From NCBI GenBank assembly GCA_015494725.1, contig WGAR01000136.1, positions 1 to 6,119 of the forward strand: a DNA stretch of 6,119 bases. Reading direction: 5' to 3'. The DNA is from Thermodesulfobacteriaceae bacterium. GTDB taxonomy: Bacteria; Desulfobacterota; Thermodesulfobacteria; Thermodesulfobacteriales; Thermodesulfobacteriaceae. Shown one piece after another: positions 1-5,927 of this stretch (positions are counted from its first letter, which is position 1; every line of letters starts with the position of its first letter). Made by a program: the position numbers and the translations under genes. Under the pieces are notes generated by a model. It was not told the DNA's origin. It did not search any database and saw only the letters and a list, made by a program, of their open reading frames with translations.

Positions 1-303
1 ATCCATGAACCGGTCATTCCGCCGGACACCCCCCAGCGTCCCTGGATCATGATCGGTAGCCGCAAATGGGGCTCGAGCAAGCTCTTCCGCAAGCTCTGTC
101 TGAAGGGAGAATTACGGGAGATCCTGAAACAGGCCAGACTCTCACCCCGGGAACAGAAGGAACTCCTGAGCGCGGCCTGCGGCCCCGAGAGATCCACCGC
201 TGCTTTCGTGCGGGCCTACTATAGCCTGGATGAGGAAAAGCGCTTTCGGCTTCGGGATGTCCTGGAGACCCACGGTTATGTGCTCAACGAATTCCCCTGT
301 TGA
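1..303 (+). CDS. C-terminal part of an unrecognised protein (5' end outside window)
   Basis: The frame is open from base 1 to the TGA at 301-303, giving the last 100 residues of a protein that begins upstream of the window. An ATG at 49 is in frame, but no Shine-Dalgarno sequence precedes it, so it reads as an internal methionine (WIMIGSRKWGSSKLF) rather than a start. The visible part is basic and mostly helical-looking: a Gly/Ser/Trp-containing stretch, then a Lys/Arg/Glu-rich segment (KGELREILKQARLSPREQKE), then a region with aromatic residues (VRAYYSLDEEKRFRLRDVLE), ending in NEFPC. No signal peptide, membrane segment or known motif is visible. I do not recognise the family. A terminator-like hairpin follows 11 bp after the stop, which fits this being the end of a transcription unit. 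The reading frame is probably real because its codon usage resembles its neighbours; the function is unknown. Confidence 0.65.
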   Translation: MHEPVIPPDTPQRPWIMIGSRKWGSSKLFRKLCLKGELREILKQARLSPREQKELLSAACGPERSTAAFVRAYYSLDEEKRFRLRDVLETHGYVLNEFPC

Positions 304-314
304 GGGTAGGAATT

Positions 315-335
315 AGGCCCGTCGGGGACGGGCCT
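315..335 (+). terminator. Hairpin terminator candidate after the first gene
   Basis: A perfect 9-bp inverted repeat, AGGCCCGTC (315-323) and GACGGGCCT (327-335), is separated by a GGG loop. It begins 11 bp after the stop codon at 303. The stem is GC-rich and stable, but only two T residues follow it (335-336), so it lacks the U-tract of a strong intrinsic terminator. It may be a weak terminator or a 3'-end stabilising hairpin. Its right edge touches the -35 box of the following promoter candidate. Confidence 0.6.
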
Positions 336-362
336 TGCAAAGCTCGCACCTCCGATTATACT
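335..362 (+). promoter_or_regulatory. Sigma70-type promoter for the phosphatase/NUDIX/GGDEF operon
   Basis: TTGCAA (335-340) and TATACT (357-362) match the -35 (TTGACA) and -10 (TATAAT) consensus at four of six and five of six positions respectively, with a 16-bp spacer. The predicted start of transcription is near 369, leaving a leader of about 33 nt before the GTG at 402. It lies in the only sizeable non-coding gap upstream of the rightward operon, and the surrounding bases are locally AT-richer. This is inferred from sequence only. Confidence 0.6.
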
Positions 363-401
363 TCCGCCCAACTTTAATTTGCTCATACGGGGGGTCCCCG
401 G

Positions 402-1187
402 GTGGACTTGAGCTTTTTTCGGCGGGTAGCGGAGGAAGCGGCCCTGAGGGCCGGGGCCTTCCTCCAGCAACAGCTTTCCCGCCCCCATCATATCCAGCAC
501 AAGGGAAAGATCGACCTGGTTACCGAGGCCGATCCCCAGGCCGAAAGACTCATCCTGGAGGTCCTGCGGGAGAAAACCCCGGACCTTCCGGTCCTGGGAG
601 AAGAAGTCGCCCGCACCGAACCCCGCGGACTTTACTGGCTGGTAGATCCTCTGGATGGCACCACCAATTACGCCCATGGCTTCCCCTGGTTCGGGGTTTC
701 CGTGGCCCTCATGAAGGACGAAGAGGTCCTGGCCGGAGCGATCTATCATCCTCCCCTGCAGGAACTCTTTTCCGCCGCCCGGGGACAGGGAGCCACCCTC
801 AACGGAAACCCCATCCGGGTCTCCTCCACCGAGATCCCGGAGGAGGCTCTGCTGGCCACGGGTTTTCCCTATAACATCCACGAGGAACCCGAGCAGGTAT
901 TAGGGGCCTTCCGGGAATTCCTGGTCCGGGTGCAGGGTATCCGGCGGGCCGGGGCCGCTTCCCTGGATCTGGCCTACGTAGCCTGTGGAAGGTTCGACGG
1001 TTTCTGGGAACCTTTGCTAAAGCCCTGGGATACCGCTGCCGGAGTTCTTCTGGTGGAGGAAGCCGGAGGGAAGGTAACCAATTACCGGGGAGAACCCTAT
1101 TCCCCTTTTCAGAAACATGTAGTAGCCAGTAACGGTCGAATCCATTCTTTTATGCTTCAAATCACTTCCGGGTATGTACCCCGATGA
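402..1187 (+). CDS. suhB: Inositol monophosphatase (SuhB/IMPase) family phosphatase
   Basis: A 261-residue Mg2+-dependent phosphomonoesterase, the usual length for the family. Members hydrolyse inositol-1-phosphate and related sugar phosphates in the cytoplasm; some act on fructose-1,6-bisphosphate, histidinol phosphate or PAP. All catalytic motifs are present: GEE at 66-68 (metal ligand E67), DPLDGTTNY at 82-90 (metal ligands D82 and D85), and PWDTAAG at 208-214 (metal ligand D210). The RRAGAASLDLAYVACG segment at 181-196 corresponds to the substrate pocket. The start is GTG at 402: an in-frame TAA at 375-377 rules out a longer form, and a G6 run at 389-394 provides a Shine-Dalgarno sequence 7 nt away. 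It is the first gene of a three-gene operon and overlaps the NUDIX gene by 4 bp (ATGA). The family assignment is firm; the substrate cannot be read from the sequence. Confidence 0.95.
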   Translation: MDLSFFRRVAEEAALRAGAFLQQQLSRPHHIQHKGKIDLVTEADPQAERLILEVLREKTPDLPVLGEEVARTEPRGLYWLVDPLDGTTNYAHGFPWFGVSVALMKDEEVLAGAIYHPPLQELFSAARGQGATLNGNPIRVSSTEIPEEALLATGFPYNIHEEPEQVLGAFREFLVRVQGIRRAGAASLDLAYVACGRFDGFWEPLLKPWDTAAGVLLVEEAGGKVTNYRGEPYSPFQKHVVASNGRIHSFMLQITSGYVPR

Positions 1188-1678
1188 AGGAATACCTTAC
1201 CTGTCCCCACTGCGGAGGATCGGTGGAACGCTACCGTAATCCCTTCCCCACGGTGGATGTAATCATCGAGACCCCTCAGGGGATCGTTCTGGTAAGACGA
1301 GGACGGCCACCCTACGGCTGGGCCCTGCCCGGGGGTTTCGTGGATTATGGAGAAAGTCTCGAGGAAGCCGCGGTAAGGGAAGCCCGCGAGGAAACCGGAC
1401 TGGAGGTGGAACTGGTGTGCCAATTCTATACCTATTCCCGACCGGGAAGAGACCCCCGCTTCCACACCATCACCACCGTATATGTGGCCCGGGCCACCGG
1501 AGTTCCCCGGGGTGGGGACGACGCCGCTGAGGCCAGGGTCTTTCCCGTGGAAGAGATCCCCTGGGAGGACCTGGTTTTCGATCACGCGGATATCCTCAAA
1601 GACTATCTAGGAGTGAGCGATGTTAAAAAAACTTCTGGAAACCCTCCCTCGACAACCCCGCTTCCTCGTTGTAGATGA
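1184..1678 (+). CDS. NUDIX hydrolase, ADP-ribose pyrophosphatase-like
   Basis: A 164-residue NUDIX hydrolase that cleaves a nucleoside diphosphate linked to another moiety. The complete NUDIX box runs from G51 to G72: G51, E57, R65-E66, E69-E70, G72, matching Gx5Ex7REUxEExGU. The RDPRFHTITTVYVA segment after the box resembles ADP-ribose pyrophosphatases, so ADP-ribose is a plausible substrate but not proven. The N-terminus has a CPHCGG knuckle (C7, C10) without a second Cys pair, so only half a zinc ribbon. The start ATG overlaps the phosphatase stop (ATGA), has only weak ribosome-binding sequence, and is probably translationally coupled. The typical family ending (VFDHADILKDYL) is reached near residue 142. 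The frame then runs on through 18 residues inside the next gene, giving a Thr/Pro-rich tail (SGNPPSTTPLPRCR) that looks non-functional. Confidence 0.92.
   Translation: MKEYLTCPHCGGSVERYRNPFPTVDVIIETPQGIVLVRRGRPPYGWALPGGFVDYGESLEEAAVREAREETGLEVELVCQFYTYSRPGRDPRFHTITTVYVARATGVPRGGDDAAEARVFPVEEIPWEDLVFDHADILKDYLGVSDVKKTSGNPPSTTPLPRCR
1609..1613 (+). promoter_or_regulatory. Shine-Dalgarno sequence fixing the start of the GGDEF gene
   Basis: AGGAG lies 6 nt upstream of the ATG at 1620, inside the end of the NUDIX gene. The next in-frame methionine of the response regulator comes only after its phosphoacceptor site, so this ribosome-binding site supports 1620 as the true start and makes the 59-nt gene overlap real on the sequence as given. 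Confidence 0.75.
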
Positions 1679-2573
1679 CGAAAATGATGTCCGAATCCTG
1701 CTTCAGGCCTATCTGCGTTCCCTGGGACTTCCGGTAAAGGAAGCCTCCAACGGTGAGGAGGCCCTGGACCTCTTCCTTACCCAGGGTCCCTTCGAGGTGG
1801 TTATCACCGATCTGGTAATGCCGGGAATGGATGGTCTCACCCTCATTCGCAGGATAAAAGAGCTCGATCCGGAGACCATGATCCTGGCCATGACCGGATA
1901 CGCCCGGGATTATGGCTACGTGGATGTGGTGGCCGCCGGGGCCGACGACCTCATTCAGAAACCCTTCTCTCTGGAGGAATTCGAGGCCCGGGTGGCCCGA
2001 ATCCTCCGGGAATGGAAACTCAAGGAGGAACTCCGGGCCCTTTCCGTGCGGGATGCCCTTACCGATATCTTTAACCGGCGGTATTTCGAGGAACGCCTGA
2101 TGGAAGAGACCTATCGGGCCCTGCGACAGAACTATCCCCTGAGTCTGGCCATGATCGACATAGATCGCTTCAAGCTTTACAACGATACCCGTGGACACCA
2201 GGAAGGGGACAAGTTGCTCAAGTGTCTGGCCGACATCCTGTGTCGCTGCACCCGGGAGAAAGTGGATCAGGCCTTCCGCTACGGAGGGGACGAATTCGTG
2301 ATCCTCATGCCCCATACGGATATCCGGGGAGGGATAAAGGTCTGTGAGCGGATTCTGGAGGCCTTTCGGGAGGCCGGCTTTTCCCCCACCACCCTTTCCA
2401 TCGGCCTGGCCCGGCTCATACCCCATGAGACCCCTCGCCGCAGCGCCGATGATCTTGTGCGCCGGGCGGATGAGGCCATGTATCGGGCCAAACGCCACGG
2501 AGGAGACCGCATCGAGATAGATCCGGAAAGTCTCAAGCTGGAGCCACCCGAATCAGATCCAGACGCGGATTGA
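1620..2573 (+). CDS. Response regulator with diguanylate cyclase (REC-GGDEF)
   Basis: A 317-residue cytoplasmic two-component output protein that should make cyclic di-GMP from two GTP when phosphorylated, with the PleD/WspR type of logic but a single receiver. The receiver domain (about 14-130) has the acidic pair D19-D20, phosphoacceptor D64 (VVITDLVMPGMDG), T92 and K114 (KPF), all intact. A short helical linker (about 120-142) leads to the GGDEF domain (about 143-305). That domain has LTDIFNRRYF at 147-156, FKLYNDTRGHQEGD at 184-197 and an intact RYGGDEF active site with GGDEF at 222-226, so catalysis is expected. The canonical inhibitory RxxD site five residues before GGDEF reads EKVD (213-216), so classical product inhibition is probably missing. 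The cognate kinase is not in the window. Its 3' end overlaps the convergent RNB gene by 41 bp. Confidence 0.96.
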   Translation: MLKKLLETLPRQPRFLVVDDENDVRILLQAYLRSLGLPVKEASNGEEALDLFLTQGPFEVVITDLVMPGMDGLTLIRRIKELDPETMILAMTGYARDYGYVDVVAAGADDLIQKPFSLEEFEARVARILREWKLKEELRALSVRDALTDIFNRRYFEERLMEETYRALRQNYPLSLAMIDIDRFKLYNDTRGHQEGDKLLKCLADILCRCTREKVDQAFRYGGDEFVILMPHTDIRGGIKVCERILEAFREAGFSPTTLSIGLARLIPHETPRRSADDLVRRADEAMYRAKRHGGDRIEIDPESLKLEPPESDPDAD

Positions 2574-4527
2574 CCCGGAGGATCTTTACCCGGATCTCTT
2601 CCCCGGCCCGTAACCGATAGCCCGGTGAAAGCTGCATCTCCACGGGAAGCATGAAATCCGGCAGAAGGACCCGGGCCCGACGTTCTCCGGCCTCAAGGAC
2701 CAGCCCCGCTACCACCTTCCCCTGGAAATGCAGCTTAAGATACTTGAGAAGCCAGTAGCGATGGGTTCGGGAACGCACCTGAGCGGCTATGCTCTGAAGA
2801 TCCTCCAGACGGATCAGGATCTCGCGGAGGGCTTCCTGGTCGAAGGGCAGGGGCTCCCCGGACAGAAAGGCCACCAGCTGGTGCTGGACCACCAGGTCCA
2901 TGAGCCTTCTAATGGGAGAGGTTACGGTGGTATAGGCCGGAAGCCCCAGGCCATGGTGGAATTCCGGAGAAAGTCCCAGTTCCCCGCGGACCAGATACCG
3001 CAGTTGCTGAAAGACCTTGACCAGATCCTCCTCTTCCCCCTCCCGAAGGAGGCGTTCCAGGGGTTCCTTCTGGAACCGATAAAGGGCCGGCACCCCCTGG
3101 TCCGCCAGGAATCGGGCCGCGGCAAAGTTGGCGGCGATCATGAACTCCGCCACCAGAAGGCGCGCAGGGGTAAATTCCAGCCTTTGGAGACGAATCTCCC
3201 CTCCTTCCTCCACCCGGATCACTATTTCTGGAAGGGTTACTGCCAGCGCCCCCGCCTTCTTACGCCGGGCGGCAAACCCCCGGGCCAGATCGTAAAGGCG
3301 GATCCAGAAGGGGTCTCCACTCTCTATACGTTTATCCACCTCCTCATAGGTCAGCCGCCGGGCTACCCGAATATAACTGAGGAGTAAACGGAACTCCCGC
3401 AGTTCCCCCTCCGGAGAGAAGAAAAGCAGAAAGGAAACCGCCGGGCGTTTTTCTCCGGCCCGGAGGCTGAGTTTCTCCTCGGAAAGGAGCGGAGGCAGCA
3501 TGGGAATGATACCTTCCGGGAGATAGAGAGTCTGCCCCCGCCGCAGGGCCTCCCCGAAGACCTTGCTCCCGGGCGGCACCACCGAAGCCACATCGGTTAT
3601 ATGTACCCCCACCACCCAGCCCTCGTCGGTCTCTTCCACGTGCAGGGCATCGTCGAAGTCCCGGGTGTCCTCGGCATCGATGGTAAAGGTGTTAAGTGAG
3701 GTAAGGTCTTCCCGGGGCCGACCCCGCTCCCTGAGGCTTTCGGCCTCGCGCAGCACCTCCTCGGGAAAATCCACCGGGATCCGATAGCGCAGGAGTTCCA
3801 GGTTTTCGTCCTCCCGGAAGACCCCGGCCCGCACCAGGAGACGAAAGGGCGTCTCCGGACCGGTGGCCTTGATCCGGGTAAGGACCTCCCGGATCTCCCG
3901 GGCCCGGGGGGATTCCTCACCAAAAAGACAGTAATCGCGCAGGGCCGAGAGGAAATACTCCCGAATCTCCGGAGGGAGGTCCGGCGGTTCCTCTCCCCGC
4001 AGGAGTCCCCCCAAAAAGGCCTCGCCCAGGGATAGACGTCGGAGTCGCTCGGCCTCCCTTTCCCGGGCCAGACGTAACCTTTCCACCTCTTCCCGGCTAT
4101 GTACCAGGATCTTTCCCTCGCGCCATCGAAAATAGAGACGATCCTCCAACACCGCCCGGACCAGCGCCGCGGCTTCGTCGTCTCCGCTCTGATTTCCGAA
4201 ATAAAGGGCCGCCAGTTCGTAAGGATCAAAGACCTCGGCCTCATCCACCACCAGTTCCCACAGGGTGGGAAGATCTATCTCCGTCCGTAGGGCGGAGCGT
4301 CTTTTGTCCGTTTCAGCCAGAAGGGATAGGGCTTCGTGGCGGGAAAGACCCCGCAGACGCTTTCGGGAGAGAAGAAGGGTCTGCCCGGAGGAGACGGTTT
4401 CTTCCTTCCCCGAGGGCAGGAGCACCCGCAGGCGTTTTCCTTTGGTCCCCAGGACATAAACCGGAAGCGGCCGGCCATGCTGGACTACCTCGGCCAGCCG
4501 GCCAACCAGATCCTCTCGTTCTGCCAT
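2533..4527 (-). CDS. RNB-domain exoribonuclease (RNase II/R superfamily)
   Basis: A 664-residue protein of the RNase II/RNase R superfamily, which degrades single-stranded RNA processively from the 3' end in the cytoplasm using Mg2+. The RNB catalytic core spans about 275-600. The TIDAEDTRDFDDALH segment supplies the four metal-binding aspartates D284, D290, D292 and D293 in the spacing of E. coli RNase II D201/D207/D209/D210. LYLPEGIIPMLPPLLSEE (334-351), AEFMIAAN (460-467) and TVTSPIRRLMDL (534-545) are the other family motifs; the last has L542 where Tyr or Phe is usual. The C-terminal part (about 603-664) looks like a short S1/OB fold. The N-terminal 270 residues are charged and helical, without obvious cold-shock domains, resembling the HTH-type RNase II-like proteins of Deinococcus and cyanobacteria rather than E. 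coli RNase R. The ATG overlaps the hisA stop by one base (TAATG), with a modest GAAGGTGG 10 nt upstream, so translation is probably coupled to hisA. Confidence 0.93.
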   Translation of the reverse strand: MAEREDLVGRLAEVVQHGRPLPVYVLGTKGKRLRVLLPSGKEETVSSGQTLLLSRKRLRGLSRHEALSLLAETDKRRSALRTEIDLPTLWELVVDEAEVFDPYELAALYFGNQSGDDEAAALVRAVLEDRLYFRWREGKILVHSREEVERLRLAREREAERLRRLSLGEAFLGGLLRGEEPPDLPPEIREYFLSALRDYCLFGEESPRAREIREVLTRIKATGPETPFRLLVRAGVFREDENLELLRYRIPVDFPEEVLREAESLRERGRPREDLTSLNTFTIDAEDTRDFDDALHVEETDEGWVVGVHITDVASVVPPGSKVFGEALRRGQTLYLPEGIIPMLPPLLSEEKLSLRAGEKRPAVSFLLFFSPEGELREFRLLLSYIRVARRLTYEEVDKRIESGDPFWIRLYDLARGFAARRKKAGALAVTLPEIVIRVEEGGEIRLQRLEFTPARLLVAEFMIAANFAAARFLADQGVPALYRFQKEPLERLLREGEEEDLVKVFQQLRYLVRGELGLSPEFHHGLGLPAYTTVTSPIRRLMDLVVQHQLVAFLSGEPLPFDQEALREILIRLEDLQSIAAQVRSRTHRYWLLKYLKLHFQGKVVAGLVLEAGERRARVLLPDFMLPVEMQLSPGYRLRAGEEIRVKILRVNPRLDLIRVAPA

Positions 4528-5252
4528 TAGCTCTGGGCCACCTTCAGGGCTTCGGAGAGGGACAGGGTGCCTTCGTAAAGGGCCCTTCCCACAATAACCC
4601 CGGAAAGACCCTTTCCTTCCAGGGGCTTAAGACGCCGGATATCCTCCACCGTGGAGACCCCCCCGGCCAGGGTAACCGGGACCTCCACCGTTTCTAGGAG
4701 CCTTTCCAGCCTCTGGGTATAGACCCCTTTTCCGGTGCCGTCCCTCTCGATCTCGGTAAAAATGAATCCGGCCACCCCGGCCTGCTCCAGGGTCCGGGCC
4801 AGCTCCAGATAATGAAGATCCTCGGCCTGGGTCCAGCCGGACACCGCCACCCTCTCCCCCCGGACATCCAGACTCACCAGGATCCGGCCGGGGAAACGTG
4901 CGGCTGCCCTGCGTACCAGTTCCGGTTCGCGACAGGCCACCGTGCCCAGGATAACCTGCGCCACCCCGGCCTCCAGGTATCGTTCGATGGTGGGAAGGTC
5001 CCGAATTCCTCCTCCCACCTCCACCGGGACCTCCACCGCCCGGACCATGCTCAGAATGATCTCCAGGTGAACCGGACGCCCCTCCCGGGCCCCGGAAAGA
5101 TCCACGATGTGAATCTTCGGGGCCCCTTCCCGGACAAAGGCCCGGATCTGGGCCACCGGGTCCTCCCCGTACACCGTTTCCCGGGCGTAATCTCCCTGAT
5201 AAAGACGCACACAACGCCCGTCCTTCAAATCGATAGCGGGTATCACCAGCAT
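4527..5252 (-). CDS. hisA: HisA, ProFAR isomerase of histidine biosynthesis
   Basis: A 241-residue (beta/alpha)8-barrel enzyme, the normal length. It is 1-(5-phosphoribosyl)-5-[(5-phosphoribosylamino)methylideneamino]imidazole-4-carboxamide isomerase, which opens the ribose ring of ProFAR to give PRFAR in the fourth step of histidine synthesis. Diagnostic segments are IPAIDLKDGRCVRLYQGD (4-21, catalytic base D8), VEVGGGIRD (77-85, phosphate binding), LVSLDVRG (125-132, catalytic acid D129), SGW (138-140), FTEIERDGTGKG (165-176), LAGGVS (195-200) and VIVGRALYEG (219-228, second phosphate site). The duplicated half-barrel pattern is intact. The start ATG has a strong GGAGG 7 nt upstream. It lies 3 nt after the lipoprotein gene and shares one base with the RNB gene, so it is cotranscribed with both. 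The TEIER variant of the usual TDI-RDG motif is conservative. Confidence 0.98.
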   Translation of the reverse strand: MLVIPAIDLKDGRCVRLYQGDYARETVYGEDPVAQIRAFVREGAPKIHIVDLSGAREGRPVHLEIILSMVRAVEVPVEVGGGIRDLPTIERYLEAGVAQVILGTVACREPELVRRAAARFPGRILVSLDVRGERVAVSGWTQAEDLHYLELARTLEQAGVAGFIFTEIERDGTGKGVYTQRLERLLETVEVPVTLAGGVSTVEDIRRLKPLEGKGLSGVIVGRALYEGTLSLSEALKVAQS

Positions 5253-5255
5253 GTC

Positions 5256-5924
5256 TTATCCTCCGCCACCCTGCGGAAAGGGGAAATCCTTAAGGACCTT
5301 TTGCAGCCCCCGGCGGGCCAATTCCTCCGCGGTGAGCCAGCGAACCCCGCCGTAGAGTTTGATCTTGAAGAGATTCCGGCTCAGGGGTTGCTGGGTCTCA
5401 TCGAACCAGCCTTTCCAGAGCACGCGCCCGGTTCGGGCATCGAAAAGGACCAGAGCGAAGGCCACCGAGGCCGGCCTTTCCACCGCATAGCCCTTGCCCC
5501 GGCGTTCCCGAAAACGGAAGATCTTCCCGTAAAGCAGGGCCTGGGTGCCGATTTCCCGGCCCAGGGCCTTGATGATCTGAGCGGGGGTGGGCTGGGCCAG
5601 ATGGGCCAGGGCCCGACTCCACAAGACCTCAAAATCATCGCGGCTTATAAAGCGAAAACCGGGATGAGAGGCAAGAAGCTCCCGCAGGAGCCGATCCATG
5701 GTCTCCGCCGCTCCGGGAGCTACCTCCCCGGTGGGAATCTCTCGCACCGGACAGGGAAAATATCCCCACCCCTCCCCCGGACAGGTAACCTCAAAGGGAA
5801 GCACCGCTATGCTCCGGGGAGGGGCATATAGGGGGGGCCTCTCCGGCGAGTGGGTGCAGGCCACCAGGATCAAACAGGCCAGAAACCAGAGCGTTTCTCG
5901 TCGGAGCATCCTTCCTCCGGACAT
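5256..5924 (-). CDS. Small lipoprotein of unknown function, CsgG/LpoB-like N-terminal strand
   Basis: A 222-residue predicted lipoprotein, lipidated at C23. The N-terminus has basic residues (MLRRE), a hydrophobic stretch (TLWFLACLILV) and the lipobox LVAC, followed by a Pro-rich linker. After the linker, RSIAVLPFEV (37-46) resembles the first strand of the CsgG, LpoB and GNA1162-type outer-membrane accessory lipoproteins. LGREIGTQALLYGKIFRFRE (121-140) and VAFALVLFDARTGRVLWKG (154-172) fit the following helix-strand pattern of that fold. The segment WFDETQQPLSRNLFKIKLYGGVRWLTAEELARRGL (173-207) resembles the end of small lipoproteins of unknown function I recall from Deltaproteobacteria. Two cysteines, C48 and C58, may form a periplasmic disulfide. 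The annotated start gives five extra residues; the internal ATG at 5909 is preceded by GGAGG and may be the real start (217 residues). It sits between hisB and hisA with 3-nt gaps. Role unknown; envelope location is fairly sure. Confidence 0.85.
   Translation of the reverse strand: MSGGRMLRRETLWFLACLILVACTHSPERPPLYAPPRSIAVLPFEVTCPGEGWGYFPCPVREIPTGEVAPGAAETMDRLLRELLASHPGFRFISRDDFEVLWSRALAHLAQPTPAQIIKALGREIGTQALLYGKIFRFRERRGKGYAVERPASVAFALVLFDARTGRVLWKGWFDETQQPLSRNLFKIKLYGGVRWLTAEELARRGLQKVLKDFPFPQGGGG
5260..5264 (-). promoter_or_regulatory. Shine-Dalgarno sequence of hisA inside the lipoprotein gene end
   Basis: On the minus strand GGAGG lies 7 nt before the hisA ATG. It is embedded in the last glycine codons of the lipoprotein gene, whose C-terminal tail of four glycines is thus a by-product of the ribosome-binding site. 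The arrangement suggests translational coupling between the lipoprotein and HisA. Confidence 0.75.
5914..5918 (-). promoter_or_regulatory. Shine-Dalgarno candidate favouring the internal lipoprotein start (ATG 5909)
   Basis: On the minus strand GGAGG at 5918-5914 precedes the ATG at 5909-5907 by 4 nt. The upstream ATG at 5924 has only a GGGAG about 10 nt away, in the end of hisB. Starting at 5909 gives a signal peptide beginning MLRRETLWFL, which is a typical lipoprotein leader, so 5909 is at least as likely as 5924. Confidence 0.5.
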
Positions 5925-5927
5925 GGT

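Noticed and set aside
276..881. Minus-strand open frame and an overlapping plus-strand frame (335-874) over the phosphatase gene
   Set aside because: Both conflict with a full-length IMPase with intact catalytic motifs; the plus-strand frame is Gly/Pro/Arg-rich low-complexity sequence.
1620..1640. Programmed frameshift fusing the NUDIX protein to the response regulator at the A7 tract
   Set aside because: Fusion would need a +1 or -2 shift, no standard slippery heptamer is in register, and the response regulator has its own strong Shine-Dalgarno sequence and ATG.
1623..2498. Minus-strand open frame (291 codons) antisense to the REC-GGDEF gene
   Set aside because: The opposite strand encodes complete receiver and GGDEF motifs; the antisense product has shadow-like composition (Gly, His and Pro) and no domain.
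2573..2594. Short direct repeat (ACCCGGA at 2573-2579 and 2588-2594)
   Set aside because: It falls within the end of the RNB gene, where it encodes the alternating IRVKILRV strand residues; a regulatory role is not needed to explain it.
2728..3387. Plus-strand open frame (219 codons) antisense to the RNB gene
   Set aside because: It lies against the conserved catalytic core of the nuclease and has no ribosome-binding site or motif of its own.
4812..5831. Long plus-strand open frame (339 codons) across hisA and the lipoprotein gene
   Set aside because: It is antisense to two well-supported genes, has no recognisable motif and is rich in Pro, Gly and His, as expected for the reverse frame of GC-rich coding DNA.
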